Source: Plectosphaerella cucumerina (lineage: Eukaryota > Ascomycota > Sordariomycetes > Glomerellales > Plectosphaerellaceae). From it: a DNA stretch of 64,000 bases. Numbering within the stretch: the first letter of the stretch is position 1; every line of letters begins with the position of its first letter. The DNA lies in assembly GCA_020746995.1 (NCBI GenBank), contig JAGPXD010000002.1:5828001-5892000 (forward strand). The letters are read 5' to 3'. The notes beneath the pieces are model-generated. The model did not search any database and was not told where the DNA came from. It saw only the letters and a list, made by a program, of their open reading frames with translations. A program made the position numbers and the translations under genes. Below, piece by piece: positions 11,263-22,262 of the stretch.

Positions 11263-12217
11263 ATGAGCGATTCTCGACGTACGACATCTCACCCCAGAGC
11301 GACATCCATCTTACCTTGCTAACCTCACACCAGCACCGCCACGCGGCGGCTACATCGATCCGAACTTCCCTTCCCCCGGCGGTGAATGGGACACTCCAGT
11401 CATCATCTACGGCTACCGACCCTCTGTCGTCCTCGCCATCCTAGCTGCCGTCCTCTTCTTCCTCCTCGGCGTTGTCCACCTGTTCCAGACGATCAAGTTC
11501 CGCTCCTGGTACTGGATGACCTTCCCCGTCGGTCTCACATTCGAAGTCATCGGCTATGTCGCCCGCTCGCTCTCCGCCCAAAAGAACCCTTATAATCTCA
11601 TCTACTTCATCCTCAACTACTTCTTCATCGTCACCGCGCCCGTCTTCTTGGCCGCAGGTATCTACACTATCCTGAGCGCCCTCATCCACCGCCTTGGCCG
11701 CCGATACTCGCCCGTCCCGCCCAAGTTTGTCCTCTGGTTCTTCATCACCAGTGATGCCATCGCCACAATCACCCAGGTTGCAGGAGCTGCCCTTATCGGT
11801 GTTGCCCAGTCGAACCGCGATGACCCTACGACGGCCAATAACATTCTTCTCGGCGGTCTGGCCTACCAGGTCTTCGCTATGGGTTGCTTTGTTATCATCA
11901 CCCTCATCTTCATCATTCGCGCCAAGGCCGAGATCAAAGGCGCAGGCCTTACAGTCTTCACCGGCGTCTTCTATGCCGCAACTCTCCTAGTCTACCTCAG
12001 GACATGCTTCCGTCTGGCCGAGACTGCTGAGGGCTTGGGCGGCGAGCTGTACTCCAACGAGGTGTACTTTGGCGTCCTGGAGTTCGCGCCCGTCGTTGTC
12101 GCCGTTGCACTCTTTGCTGTCTGGTTCCCCGGGCGCTGTGTGGGCCAGAAAGTTTCGGGTGGCCCGCCCCATGGCGAGAAGAACACTTTGCAGAGGGGTC
12201 CGAGTGATTCGGCTTGA
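11263..12217 (+). CDS. RTA1-family seven-helix membrane protein, 299 aa
   Basis: A 16-nt first exon (11263-11278, MSDSR plus one base) is joined across a 55-nt intron (11279-11333, GTACGA, branch GCTAAC, acceptor CACCAG) to exon 2 at 11334-12217. The join completes a Pro codon and leads into PPPRGGYIDPNF. Seven hydrophobic helices follow, beginning with VVLAILAAVLFFLLGVVHLF. Family-typical segments include EVIGYVARSLSAQ near the second helix, LAAGIYTILSALI, FITSDAIATITQVAGA and LVYLRTCFRLAE. RTA1-like proteins (PF04479) are fungal plasma-membrane proteins linked to resistance to lipid-like toxic compounds and to lipid translocation; the substrate here is unknown. The tail is short and cytoplasmic. 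Without the tiny first exon the protein would lack a start. Confidence 0.92.
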
Positions 12218-12717
12218 GGAATTGGGAAGGCATTGATCTTTTAGCCAGCCAACGCGTGCTTTGCATACCCAGCGAGCCACGGCGGTCTCCAGCACATGGC
12301 TGGCCACTGCAGCAAATGAGGCTCTTTGAATCAATCTTAATAGACAAGTGAAATGGCTCAAATTCCAAGGAAGAAGCTTCTCGGGACCAATTATCAGGAT
12401 TTGCGAGCAGTATTACTATAATTTATCAAGACTTCCAGAAGATTGGCACGAGATGTTTCCTCAAACCTCGTGTGCCAGTCTCCGACTGTCCCTGAGGATA
12501 GTGAAAAAACCCAAGTCGAAAACTTGCATTAGGTCTGAGAAATAGATTGTAACAATAACTTCTGCCTTACTTTCTTCTCATCATCATCAAGATCTATGTA
12601 CAATATACAGCTCATATGTGTTCTACTTCTCCAGGGACAAAGCGTAGGCGTGAAAGCCGCTGTTCCCCTCAAGGATTGCCAGATGATCAACATCCTCCAA
12701 CGCTACTGATAGCTCAG
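12218..12717. other. Convergent 3' spacer
   Basis: An AT-richer 500-bp stretch between the 3' ends of the RTA1-type gene (+) and the membrane protein gene (-). No gene is seen. Confidence 0.6.
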
Positions 12718-13710
12718 TCAACCCGGCAGTTCGACACGTGCCCAGTGCGCTTGCCGAGGTCTTCCATCCATCTCCAACCTCTCGTCCGGTCGTGGCCTTG
12801 TTTCCTTGACGTCGGGCTCCTGCCACGCCGCCCACTTGTCCCCCACATCCTCGCGCGTATGTTCCTCAGGGTATCGGGGGTAGTTCTGGTACACGTCAAG
12901 CACTTGGGGTGCCGCGCGGGTCTCTTGCAACGCTCGTTTGTTACTCCGAACCTTCAATAAGAGGTATACAATGGCCGCAATGAGGATGGCACCTGCGCCT
13001 GCCCCGGCCCCGATGCCGGCCTTGACGGCAACTGACATCTCTTCTCCTGTGCCTTCTGAGCTAGGGGCAGGGGATGAATCGGTACCCGCGGGGCTTTGGC
13101 TATTTTGTTCCGACGGCGTAGCTGAAGGAGCTTCTGATGTGGAAAGGAGGCTCGTTGTCGTTGACTCGGGGACTGAAGAGGTTGATGAAGTCGTGGCCGT
13201 CTGTACCATGATGTATTGACTCGATGCCCGGTTCCATGTTGCCACAACCTGTGGCTCGGAGGGGAGAACGTCGAAGCGGCCGACGCCGCTGTTGCAGCAG
13301 TTCACGGTATGATCGCAGCAGTACGACGTGTCGCTCCCCGTGACGTTTGCGCAAGAGATGAGATCAGTTCCTCCTCTGTTGGCACCTGCTCAACGTCAGT
13401 ACGAGTCGATCTACCACAGCCGACAGACAGGTCAAGACGTACTGAGACAGAAGTGCGCGCACTCCGGAGACTCCCATGTCGGATCTGAGCAGGAACCTCG
13501 TACGACGTTGCCGTCCGGTCCTCTGCACAGCTTGTTGGATAGACAGGCCCATCCCAGACTCCCGTGGCAGCACGGCCCATCCTCGACGTCCGCGTCGCAC
13601 GGAAAGTTGTCAAACGATTGTGCGCCATTTGGATAGTAACACTTGCCGGCAGCGGAGGAGAGGGGGACTGCGGAGAGAAGGAGGCAAACGAGAATTGTTC
13701 GACGAGCCAT
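12718..13710 (-). CDS. Cys-rich single-pass membrane protein, 311 aa
   Basis: Exon 1 is 13710-13443. An intron at 13442-13386 (GTACGT...TTGAGCAG) splits a Ser codon, and exon 2 is 13385-12718. A signal peptide opens the protein (ARRTILVCLLLSAVPLSSA). It is followed by a compact Cys-rich ectodomain of about 100 residues (GKCYYPNG, DGPCCHGS, SNKLCRGPDG, ECAHFCLS, SYCCDH, NCCNSG). A Ser/Thr-rich stalk of about 65 residues leads to a Gly/Ala-rich membrane helix (GAGAGAGAILIAAIVYLLL) and a charged cytoplasmic tail of about 90 residues. This is a recurring layout in fungal cell-wall-facing membrane proteins resembling stress sensors, but the ectodomain is not WSC. The ligand and function are unknown. 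It shares a 784-bp region with the divergent GT32 gene. Confidence 0.85.
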
Positions 13711-14494
13711 GTTTGCAAACAATGACAGAAACGACTGGAACAGGTTCCTTTGCCGGAGCCGAAATGTCGAGATCATGAACGAGAGATTCTTTGGCACGGC
13801 GAGAAGCGGGCAGGCTGCGAGGAAAACTCGCAGAGGCGGACAACTACTTGGACAGCCCACCAGGCCCAGGGTGTCTCTTCCTTGATGCCCAGCAAACAGA
13901 CCGCCAACTGCTTTGACAGCCCGCTGAACGCAACAAACCCGCCATTCTGGTCCGGCGACAAAGCATGGAACGATACTGGATTTCAAAGGCCGACCAGCTC
14001 CAGCCCCTCCCCGCTGTCATCGTGTCCATTGGCCTGTTGGTTGCTGTCGCGCGTAGGTGCATGATGACCCCTGCGTGATTGGTGTGTTGGTTCGGCGTTG
14101 GACTCGGTTGCTATCGATATCGCCGCCGTCCCGACAGTCTGGTAAATTGCGCCTCCCGGGCGGCGCATCGGCCAATCCGGCGGCAGAGCGCAGCCAACGG
14201 AGGCGTGATTGCGCCGCCGACGCACCGTTCATTGGCCCTCTTCGCGACTTCCAAGACCTGATGATGCTGGCCTTCAGGTTATCCACAAGTCTTGGGTGTC
14301 AAGGGTCGTACTGAGGGGGGTTTGCTCGGCTCGCCGGAGCCATCCAGCCATCCACCTATGCTGTGGTCCTAGTACCCCGGGCGCCCGGGTGATGTCGCGG
14401 TCGCTTTTCGCTGACGATGTCCGCTCTCTTCCTTTCCTCTTTCCGCCCCCCAACCTCATTTCACATTTCCGACTGCCTCGCTGGCGATGCAGCA
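13711..14494. promoter_or_regulatory. Divergent intergenic region
   Basis: This lies between the starts of the Cys-rich membrane protein (-) and the GT32 gene (+), so it should carry both promoters. I see no clear TATA box and no supported gene. Confidence 0.45.
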
Positions 14495-15442
14495 ATGCTC
14501 TCAAATCAGGCCAGAATTTGTCTTGCCGTCGCAATTACCTTCATTGTTGGAATCTATCTCACAGAACATTACTCTGCCTACAGCACCTCGGATGTCTTCC
14601 ACCGACTGGACCCGAGCTCCTCCGGCTCCCCCGCAGACCCGCCCCCGCTGAACCTCACCGAACAACAGTTCCCATCCAAGATCTGGCAGAGCTGGAAAGA
14701 CGACTCGGACGACCCGACAAACCGGACGATTGGGTTCCCCCGACAATGGCGCATTGTCAACCCAGGGTGGCGCTACGAGCGCATCACCGACGCCAACATT
14801 GATGCCTATGTCGAGGACAACTTCGAAGACGACATCGCCGACCTGTTCGTCAGCTTACAAGATACGATACTCAAGGCGGACCTCCTTCGATACTTGATAC
14901 TCTTGCGCGAGGGCGGTGTCTGGGCCGACATCGATGTCTACCCGCATCAACCCATCTCAAAATGGATCCCCGAGGAATACCGCTCTTCGACCAACCTCGT
15001 GATCGGCATCGAGAACGACCATCACAAACGGCCAATCTGGCCCGGGTCGCCGTACTCGGTTCAATTGTGCCAGTATACGGTGCTGGCAAAGCCCGGTCAT
15101 CCCATCATACGTGCGCTCGTGGAGCAGGTTGTCCATGATCTGCGAGACCTACCAGAGGCTGGAGCTGGTGGCCACACGACTTTTGAGCAGGTCATGGCGA
15201 CTACTGGTCCTTTCGCCTTCACCAAGGCCTTGATGGGCTACTTCACAAATACAACCGGGGTGGAACATACTGGGAACGAGTTGACATCGCTGGAGAAGCC
15301 AAGGCTGATCGGCGATGTTCTCGTCTTGCCGAAGGACAGCTTCGGGTGGCTCCCTCAAGAGCACACGCATGAGCAGGGAAGTGAAATGATATTGGTAGAG
15401 CATCTGTTCATAGGTTCATGGAGAGATAGCCATCCTGGATGA
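14495..15442 (+). CDS. GT32 (OCH1/SUR1-like) glycosyltransferase, type II membrane protein, 315 aa
   Basis: A single exon. The frame is open from an ATG at 14417, but the ATG at 14495 puts a short cytoplasmic stretch directly before a signal anchor (ICLAVAITFIVGIYL), as expected for a Golgi type II enzyme. The luminal part has the glycosyltransferase DXD region: FPSKIWQSWK, then ILKADLLRYLILLREGGVW, then ADIDV with the metal- and sugar-nucleotide-binding Asp pair. A Ser/Pro-rich stem lies between the anchor and the catalytic part. GT32 enzymes transfer alpha-linked sugars, often mannose, in N-glycan elongation (OCH1) or inositol-phosphoceramide mannosylation (SUR1). The length fits the catalytic core, and the exact acceptor cannot be told from sequence. 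Confidence 0.9.
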   Translation: MLSNQARICLAVAITFIVGIYLTEHYSAYSTSDVFHRLDPSSSGSPADPPPLNLTEQQFPSKIWQSWKDDSDDPTNRTIGFPRQWRIVNPGWRYERITDANIDAYVEDNFEDDIADLFVSLQDTILKADLLRYLILLREGGVWADIDVYPHQPISKWIPEEYRSSTNLVIGIENDHHKRPIWPGSPYSVQLCQYTVLAKPGHPIIRALVEQVVHDLRDLPEAGAGGHTTFEQVMATTGPFAFTKALMGYFTNTTGVEHTGNELTSLEKPRLIGDVLVLPKDSFGWLPQEHTHEQGSEMILVEHLFIGSWRDSHPG

Positions 15443-16339
15443 GGGATGTCGATAGGAATGATGAAGCAAGCGTTTGTCTGTGTGTCGGGGTGCTGCCGTG
15501 AAGAAGTCTTCGAAGCTGCGGCTTCTTGTACTCGTGTCCGGAGAGAGTGTGTCTTAAAGATGCAATCATCTAATCCATTTGAAATTTTGCAGAACAGCCT
15601 GAGTCCTGTCATGAGGCCCAAAGGGCCAATGCGTGCACCGATTGGAGCTGTCGTCGCCGACCACTCATTGCACCGAGTGGGTCGGGTCGGGAAAAGGGGC
15701 AGCGCCAAGCATCACCACTTTGGCGAGTCTCGAGGACTGGGAGGATGCACCCCAAGACAACCACCTTTCCCAGGTTGCAACCAAATGAAATTAGCATGAA
15801 ATTGTGCGGTTTATTCCGCTCGATCTTTTTGAGTAGAAATTGAGATCTGAGAAGTTCTGGGGGAATTGGCAAAATGGAAAAAGTGAGGATGGCGCCCTAT
15901 CCGGAGCTCCACAGCCATTCAGCGTCATCTACACGGGCGGCGGTGGGGTACCAATATCCAAGATTTCTTGGTCCCCCGAGTTGCCAGTTGCGCCATCCCC
16001 CAATTGTTGGAAACAGACCAAGAACGGGCAATAGATAAGGGTAACCGGCGCCCAGTGCACACAGCAGCTGCCATAGCGCATCGAGGCACGCGGGAGGCAT
16101 GGCTTATCCCCAGGCAAGAACAACAACACCACCACCTGCACGCGCGCACTTACACGCGTCTTGCGCGCCCAACTCAAGTGAATTTCATCTCCCACCTGCC
16201 GTCTGAAAATTGGAAACTCTCGTGGCCACCCAAAAAAATCCCACTCCTCCAAGTTCGGCCGCGTCAACACTCCGACACTCATCCGCACACAACACCACCC
16301 TCACCTTACTATCATTCGTATTCCCATCATCAAGACAAC
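15443..16339. other. Intergenic, promoter of the 16340 gene
   Basis: No supported gene. The last 150 bases before the ATG at 16340 are C/A-rich pyrimidine-type leader typical of fungal 5' UTRs. Confidence 0.5.
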
Positions 16340-17547
16340 ATGGGTAAGGGAAAACGGGCCCGTGAGCGCCTGCAGCGCTACACAGAGGAGAGAAAGGTGA
16401 AGCAGAAGAAGCTGAAGGCTGCTTTCCGTGCTTCTCGAGGTATGTTCCTGTTCACCCATCATTCATCAACTTGTTGATGCACACCACTGTCAGAAACATG
16501 GACTCATTATTTGTTGCAGCTGCTTTCAATGCAGCCAATGGAGGCAACGACACGAAGACCAACGCCGCGTCGGACGAGAATGCCAAGGGTGAGTGCCGAC
16601 TGGACATCGGGGCCGTCGAGTTGTCAAGTACACCACTGACCAGCATTACAGAGTCTCAGAACATGGATGCTGCCGACAAGGATGTCGAGATGCTGGAGGA
16701 CAACGCGCCCATGACTGGGAACACGGCCGTCGATGCTCCTGTCAACAAGAAGAAGAAGAAGTACGCTGGACCGATCGAGATGCCCAGAATGTACATGGCG
16801 AAGAAGTCCGACAACTTCTGTGGCGCCTACTTCCTCAGGGCCCTCAAGCAAGCGACATCGGACCAGTTCATGACAGCCCGCAGCTACATGATCAGGCCCC
16901 CCGTTTGGCCCATCGAGCACATCCGAGATCTCAACACCTCCCTGAGGTTCATTGGCCAGCTGGGCCACGACGCCGCGCGCCTTCGGGCATTCTTCACCAA
17001 CGTCTTCGAGATGGCTGTTCAAGTCAGGTCCGAGAACCCTCGCTGGTTCCCCCAACTTCCCGGCCAATTCATGCTTCTCGACAACCTCAACGAGTTCATC
17101 TACGAGGTCCACGACCGACTCCGCGGCGTGCCCATCAACGCCGGCGGCATGGAGACTCCAATGCTCTTCCCGCCCACCCTCATCTACGACACCATCAACA
17201 ACGTCGTCGCAGACCGTCAGGACTTCCTGACCGACCCTGGCGCCATGACCGCTCTTGAAGAGGGCCGCCTCAGTCCCCTGTCCAAGAAGCAGAAGGCCAT
17301 GTTCAAGGCCATCGAGGACTGGAAAGCCGGTCTCCCTGGCGGCAAGTACCTCCTCTCGGAGCTTCGGGAGACGGCGATCGATCCCTCGGTGCCGTTCACC
17401 ATCCCTCTGCGCCCTCGGGACATCGAAGAGCAGGGTGACGAGGAGGATGAGGAGGAGGAGCATTGGGAGGACGAGGAGGACGAGGGAATGCCCGAGGCGA
17501 CCCAAACCACCCTCGTGCTGCGTCCTCGCAAGCCTACCAGCGAGTAA
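16340..17547 (+). CDS. Unrecognised protein, paralogue A of the 16-20 kb pair, 354 aa
   Basis: Three exons: 16340-16439, 16520-16588 and 16652-17547. The introns are 16440-16519 (80 nt, GTATGT...GTTGCAG) and 16589-16651 (63 nt, GTGAGT...ATTACAG); both join in phase 1. The second intron is open in frame and could be retained. The N-terminus is very basic (MGKGKRARERLQRYTEERK), as in nuclear or nucleolar proteins. An acidic linker carries DKDVEMLED, followed by a helical body of about 200 residues and a Glu/Asp-rich tail (EEQGDEEDEEEEHWEDEEDE). The body shares NVFEMAVQV-type, INAGG and GGKYLL segments with the convergent gene at 19617-20563. I do not recognise the family. Basic and acidic ends suggest a nuclear role, but that is inference. 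Confidence 0.8.
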
Positions 17548-19616
17548 AGGGTGTGTTTGTTTTGTTAGGGCCTAGATACCTATATCGAGAGTGGCGGAGA
17601 TGTGAGCGGAATACACGGCCAAAGGCCAAGAGATCATGAAGAATCGAGAAACGAGCCATCAAAATGTGATTAAAGCGCCGAAGTCTACCGTTTTTAGACG
17701 ACGGACTTGACGTCAAATCTTGCCAGCTTCACCAAACTTGACTTGCCGTGGTCAACATGAAAACCGCGCCGGTGGATGGAGTAGTAGACCATGCTAGCAT
17801 GTGGAACCGCCGGACCGGCCTCGGAGCTCAAAGATCAGGGCAGTGTGGATAGTATCCTGGAAATGTACAGAGCTCACGGGCATTTGCGTTATTCTCACTG
17901 CAGAGCGCGGTCCCGAACGACCACTTCGCCAATATCCAAAGATGCTCATGGTACTGACAGCATTACAGAGCTGCCCGTTCTGATGATCGAGGGATTCCAT
18001 AGGCAAGTTCGACCCTCTCCATGGGAACAAGGTCTTACGATGCGTCATTCTCTCTCATTTCGTTGTATCGGAGTATCTCAGGCAAGATGAGGCATTGAGA
18101 GGGGTTTGAATTTGATTTGTCACCTCCTATGGACACCTTCAGCCTGGCATGATTCACAGTCTTGACAAACATCGCGACCCACCTAAGACGTTACTTCTTC
18201 ACGGAAGAATAGTCGTACCTGATTTTGAACTCGTGCGTGCATGTATGTTTTACTAGGCCTAGTTCATGGGTGTCGGTATGGGGCGAGGGGTGCCATGCAA
18301 AGTACGGCAATGAGGATGACGTTGACAACCATGCTGGTCAGGTTTTTCAAGCGCGCGTGGTCGGCCATGGAGCGTTGATGTCGGCGACTTGGCACTTGAT
18401 GGAGGCCGGGAATGGGTGAGAACTTGTAGCTGGAGAATCAGGAAGATATCAGGACAGCTATCGTGATCATCGAGGAGCTCCTGGTACATGGGTGAATATC
18501 TGGTGCTTGTCTTAGGCACTCGTTGAACTCTTTCAGGCACACTGACTAATCCTGTCAAAAAGCCACAAGTCCGCACCGGGTAACGCCCGAGAAATGGGGA
18601 GATCAAGGTAATTAATACTGAATTTAGGCGTTAAACATCCAACGGAAGCACCTAAGTGATGCCAGGAGGTGTTGGAGCTCCTTTCTTTGATCACGGCGAT
18701 GTTGTAAACTTGTGGCGTTCAGCTCGTGGAAAACTGATCGTCAAACAAAGCATGTCAGGCACCCTTTGACGCAATCGCCTCATCTCAGCCGACAGCAAAA
18801 CACTCGTCATTTACTGCAGCGGCATCCCTTCAAACTATGATCCCATTCTCCCGTCAACCAGATGACTCTGGGGCACAGGATGCCGTTGCTCGGCGGCCAT
18901 CTCAGGAACGACCACCCTCGATGTGTACAGTCAGCAACCCAAGATGCAAGCCCCTTTTCGACACGCACTGTGAAACTGGGGCCACCAGCCTCGACTGAGC
19001 GGGACAAGGGAGTGCCAATCGCATTGAAGGATGATGAGATATTTGAGCAGGCAACCGATTATATTGGAGTGTTTCAAACAACGTTTGACATGAATGTTCC
19101 AGTCTCCTTGAGCCGTCGAACATCTTCCTGTATTTCCCTGTCCCTTCACCTCCGAGGGGTGTCTTCTGCTTAGTCAGCTGAAGTCCCACCTTCGACCTCA
19201 CCTTTGAGCCTGGTCGGAAAGACAGGTTGAAGGAGGCAAATTTTGAAATTGTTTCGAGATAGGGATGATTCGAATACCAGATCAGACTATCATATCCGGT
19301 CATAAACCGAGTGTTATATACGGGTACGTCGTAGTACCTTGATTCGTTAAAGTCTAGAATCACAAGTGGATACAAAAGGACAGCACTTCCAGATAGAGCA
19401 GAGCGAAAGTCACGGAAGATAGTTTGTCTTTCGTGGATAAGTGTTTGGCATCACGGGTCTCGACGAAATCAGGAAATAGTATTAGAGAAAGGAAAAAATT
19501 CACGATAGAGGACTTCTCTTCCGTCGTTTTCATTCACAGCTTTCGCTCGAGGTTTATCTACCTCCCCTCTTTAGACCCTTTCCCCCTCTCATTTCCTCTC
19601 CCACGGGCCTGACCCC
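17548..19616. other. 2-kb spacer between convergent paralogues
   Basis: AT-richer than the flanking genes. A minus-strand open frame at 18902-19375 begins with a plausible protein-like stretch (YPLVILDFNESRYYDVPVYN, then IWYSNHPYLETI) but loses that character halfway and lacks splice support, so it is at most a gene relic. Nothing else is supported. Confidence 0.5.
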
Positions 19617-20563
19617 CTACTCTGTGGCAGGCCTGAAAGCCGCCGTAATCAGGTCGTGCGACTTGAAGACCAGGTCCTGGAGAAGGAACTGGCCGCCGCC
19701 GAAAGACTCGATCCAACGGTCCACCAGTCTGACGACGTAGAGCTCCTTTTGGGAGCCCTCGACCTTGGAGGACGGCGAGGCATCGCGGTAGGCCTGGCGG
19801 GCGGCAGCCATGCCGTCGATGATGTGACCGAGGACGAAGATCGACAGGTTGTATCGATAGGATGGAAGGCCGCCCGCATTGATATGTCGGCTCATAGTGT
19901 GGCTGACGAGATCGAAGAAGGCAACCCGGTCTGCGGGAACGACGAGCTTGCCGGCGGGGAGAAAAGTCGGATTCTTCGCCTTGACTTTGAGAGCGGCTTC
20001 GAACAGTGTGAAAATGTACACCTGAAGGCGCTTGCCGCTCTTGGGGATCGAACTGCCGAAATCGAGGGCGAGACGGAGCGATGCGACGACTTCGGCGTCC
20101 CAAAGGGGAAAAAATGAGGCCTCGCCAGGGTTGCGATAGTTGTCAATAAAGCCTTTGGGGAAGGCGGCAGTGAGGATGCTTGGGAAGGTCTTGAATCGGA
20201 ATCTGTTGGCCTTTCCCTCCTTCTTATCGTAAGTTTTGGCAGGAGCGGCGTCATCCTCGAGATTGGCCATGTCGACGTCTTGATCGCGGGGTCCCATGTC
20301 GGCTTGGGCGGTAGCAGCGACGAATTCGGCCAACCAACGCTGTCCGCGGAGGGCGTTTGCAGCGTTGCAATGGGCGAAGTACCTGTCATCGCGTTCGCGC
20401 TGGACTATAGAAGCGCGGTGGTTAACCAAATGAAGACGTGTTGAGAAAGTTGGGGAGGTATCTTACGCTTGGCATCTCTGGCATCGTCGCGGCGGTGGCG
20501 CTTGATCCCCTTTTTGGCAGCCCGGCTCTCCAGACGATCGGTCGACTTCTTTACGATGCCCAT
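19617..20563 (-). CDS. Unrecognised protein, paralogue B of the 16-20 kb pair, 294 aa
   Basis: Exon 1 is 20563-20467. An intron at 20466-20405 (GTAAGA...TTCTATAG) splits a Leu codon, and exon 2 is 20404-19617. The N-terminus is basic (MGIVKKSTDRLESRAAKKG, then KRHRRDDARDAK). It is followed by a helix with HCNAANALRGQ, the counterpart of AFNAANGG in the convergent gene, and an acidic linker containing QDVDMANLEDD. The body carries TLFEAALKVKAKNP, SRHINAGG and GGGQFLLQDL, each aligning in order with paralogue A. Paralogue B lacks A's acidic tail. Position and length of the basic exon 1 are alike in the two genes, which supports common descent. The family is not recognised; no catalytic motif is visible. 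Confidence 0.8.
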
Positions 20564-22262
20564 ATTGACAAGTTGATGACCTGGAGGAGATGATGGGTTG
20601 ATGTGGATGGTCAGTGGAAGGCGAGGCGAGGCAAGGCCAGGAGATGAACGAAGGGGATGGTGGAAAATGTGAGGTTGTGAGGGCTGGGATGGTTTCACTT
20701 CTGCTCGGCGCACAGAACAGGTGAAAACGTCTGATTGCGGGCTGTAGGAAGGCACGGTTGCTTTACGCGCAGATGCGTGGCGCGTACCATCCCTCCTGAT
20801 AGCCCAGGAGTCAACAACACGTGAGTGCCTCTCGGTGTGGCCGGTGTGCCTCGGTGCATCACAGGCACCGAGCTGCGCACCGGCCTAGGTAGGTACTTAA
20901 AGTGTTTTTTGCGCGTTACTAGCAGAGTCGGGTCGTTGGCACCCCAAGTACAATCTCGTACACGGCGAAATTCCTGGTCATATATCAGGACACTAACCCG
21001 AAAGCACACCGGGTTCGATCCCCCGGCTCCGGCTCGGCTCTATCCTCTTTTTCATTTCACCCACTATGTCTGATACCTCTAAATTTCACTTTTAGCTAGC
21101 AGAGTGTAAGCTGCAATCATTTCTTCAGTTTTTAAGCTTCAAAAGAGCCGGGTGCAGTGTGTGCAGCCGATGCAGCTGGAGAGGGCATTCCCAAGCATGC
21201 ACCGTTGAGACGCAGCCTTTTCGCAATGCAGCCAGGGCGACCCAGAAAGTGGGGTTCATGATCTCAGATGCAGGTGTTTGCCTACTGGGCTGGTTGCCTT
21301 GCGGACACAGCTCATTCATCAACCTTGAAACCTCGAACTCCTGCTTTGTTTCTCCAGCAACTTCTGAACACGAGGGACAGACAGCATCCTTCTCCCAAGT
21401 CAATTGCAAACAAATCCTCCCAGGATATTGACAAGACAGAAACTTTCAAAACACCACGCTTGCAGTCATGCCCGCGCATCAGCAGATACCACAAGATCTC
21501 AGTCGACAGCAACATCAGATCTTCAAGGGAACAAGATAAGTCGGCTCTCGTAACCAACAGGCTCGAATTCTTAGACTGACGAGCTCAAACTAGAACGGCA
21601 GGCTTCCTCACAGCGACTCTCGACATTGACGACATTGATTCCTCCCATCCATCTCGCCTACAGCTCCTCGACATGCAGCCCAGCCCGATGAGGAAGCTGA
21701 GCACGCCACCACGCCCGCCGATCCAACACACCCAACAAGACCCTCATTTCCCTCCCTCCCACACCATCGAAGAACAAGTTCAATACCCAGCACAGGTCAC
21801 CGCATCATGGTGATTGGCCCCCAGCCAGCACGTTGCGCCATGCGCGACATCGATTGGCGGCGGCGTTCCGGACCGGGGTGGGGGGAGTCGGCAGCCCGGT
21901 TGCAGTAGCGCCTTGGCTCCGACCGGCGACCACGGCGACGGAGCTCTGTCGTCGCGGGGAGAGGGCGGGCACGTGGTCGTCGGACGGAGACGCCATTCAC
22001 GGACGTCCCTGGCCGATTCCTTCGCGGCGAGCTATCAATCCCTCTCCCCCTGGAGGGTGCTCGTCATGCAAGGTCCACCGAACGGTACTTTGGGCAAGGC
22101 GGCGCCCACGGGGGCGGTTTGTGGACGTGGGATGAGGCTCGGCGGCTGGTGGTGGCGTTGATAAAAAGCTCACAACCGTCCTTTGGATGCAACGTCGTCC
22201 TCGTTTGTCGTCGCACCTCTCTTCCGAGCCAAATCTCCGACAAATCACCCCCACTCGCCGTC
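20564..22262. other. 1.7-kb intergenic region with CCTAGGTAGGTAC motif
   Basis: No supported gene. It includes CCTAGGTAGGTAC at 20884-20896, a motif that recurs elsewhere in the window, and a tRNA-3'-half-like string near 21008-21030 that lacks a matching 5' half. The last 250 bases are the promoter and leader of the pyrophosphatase gene. Confidence 0.5.

Noticed and set aside
20984..21032. tRNA-like 3' half (GGTTCGATCC B box and a GCTCCGG acceptor strand)
   Set aside because: No 5' acceptor strand, D arm or paired anticodon stem can be found upstream, and the T stem has a mismatch. At most a relic.
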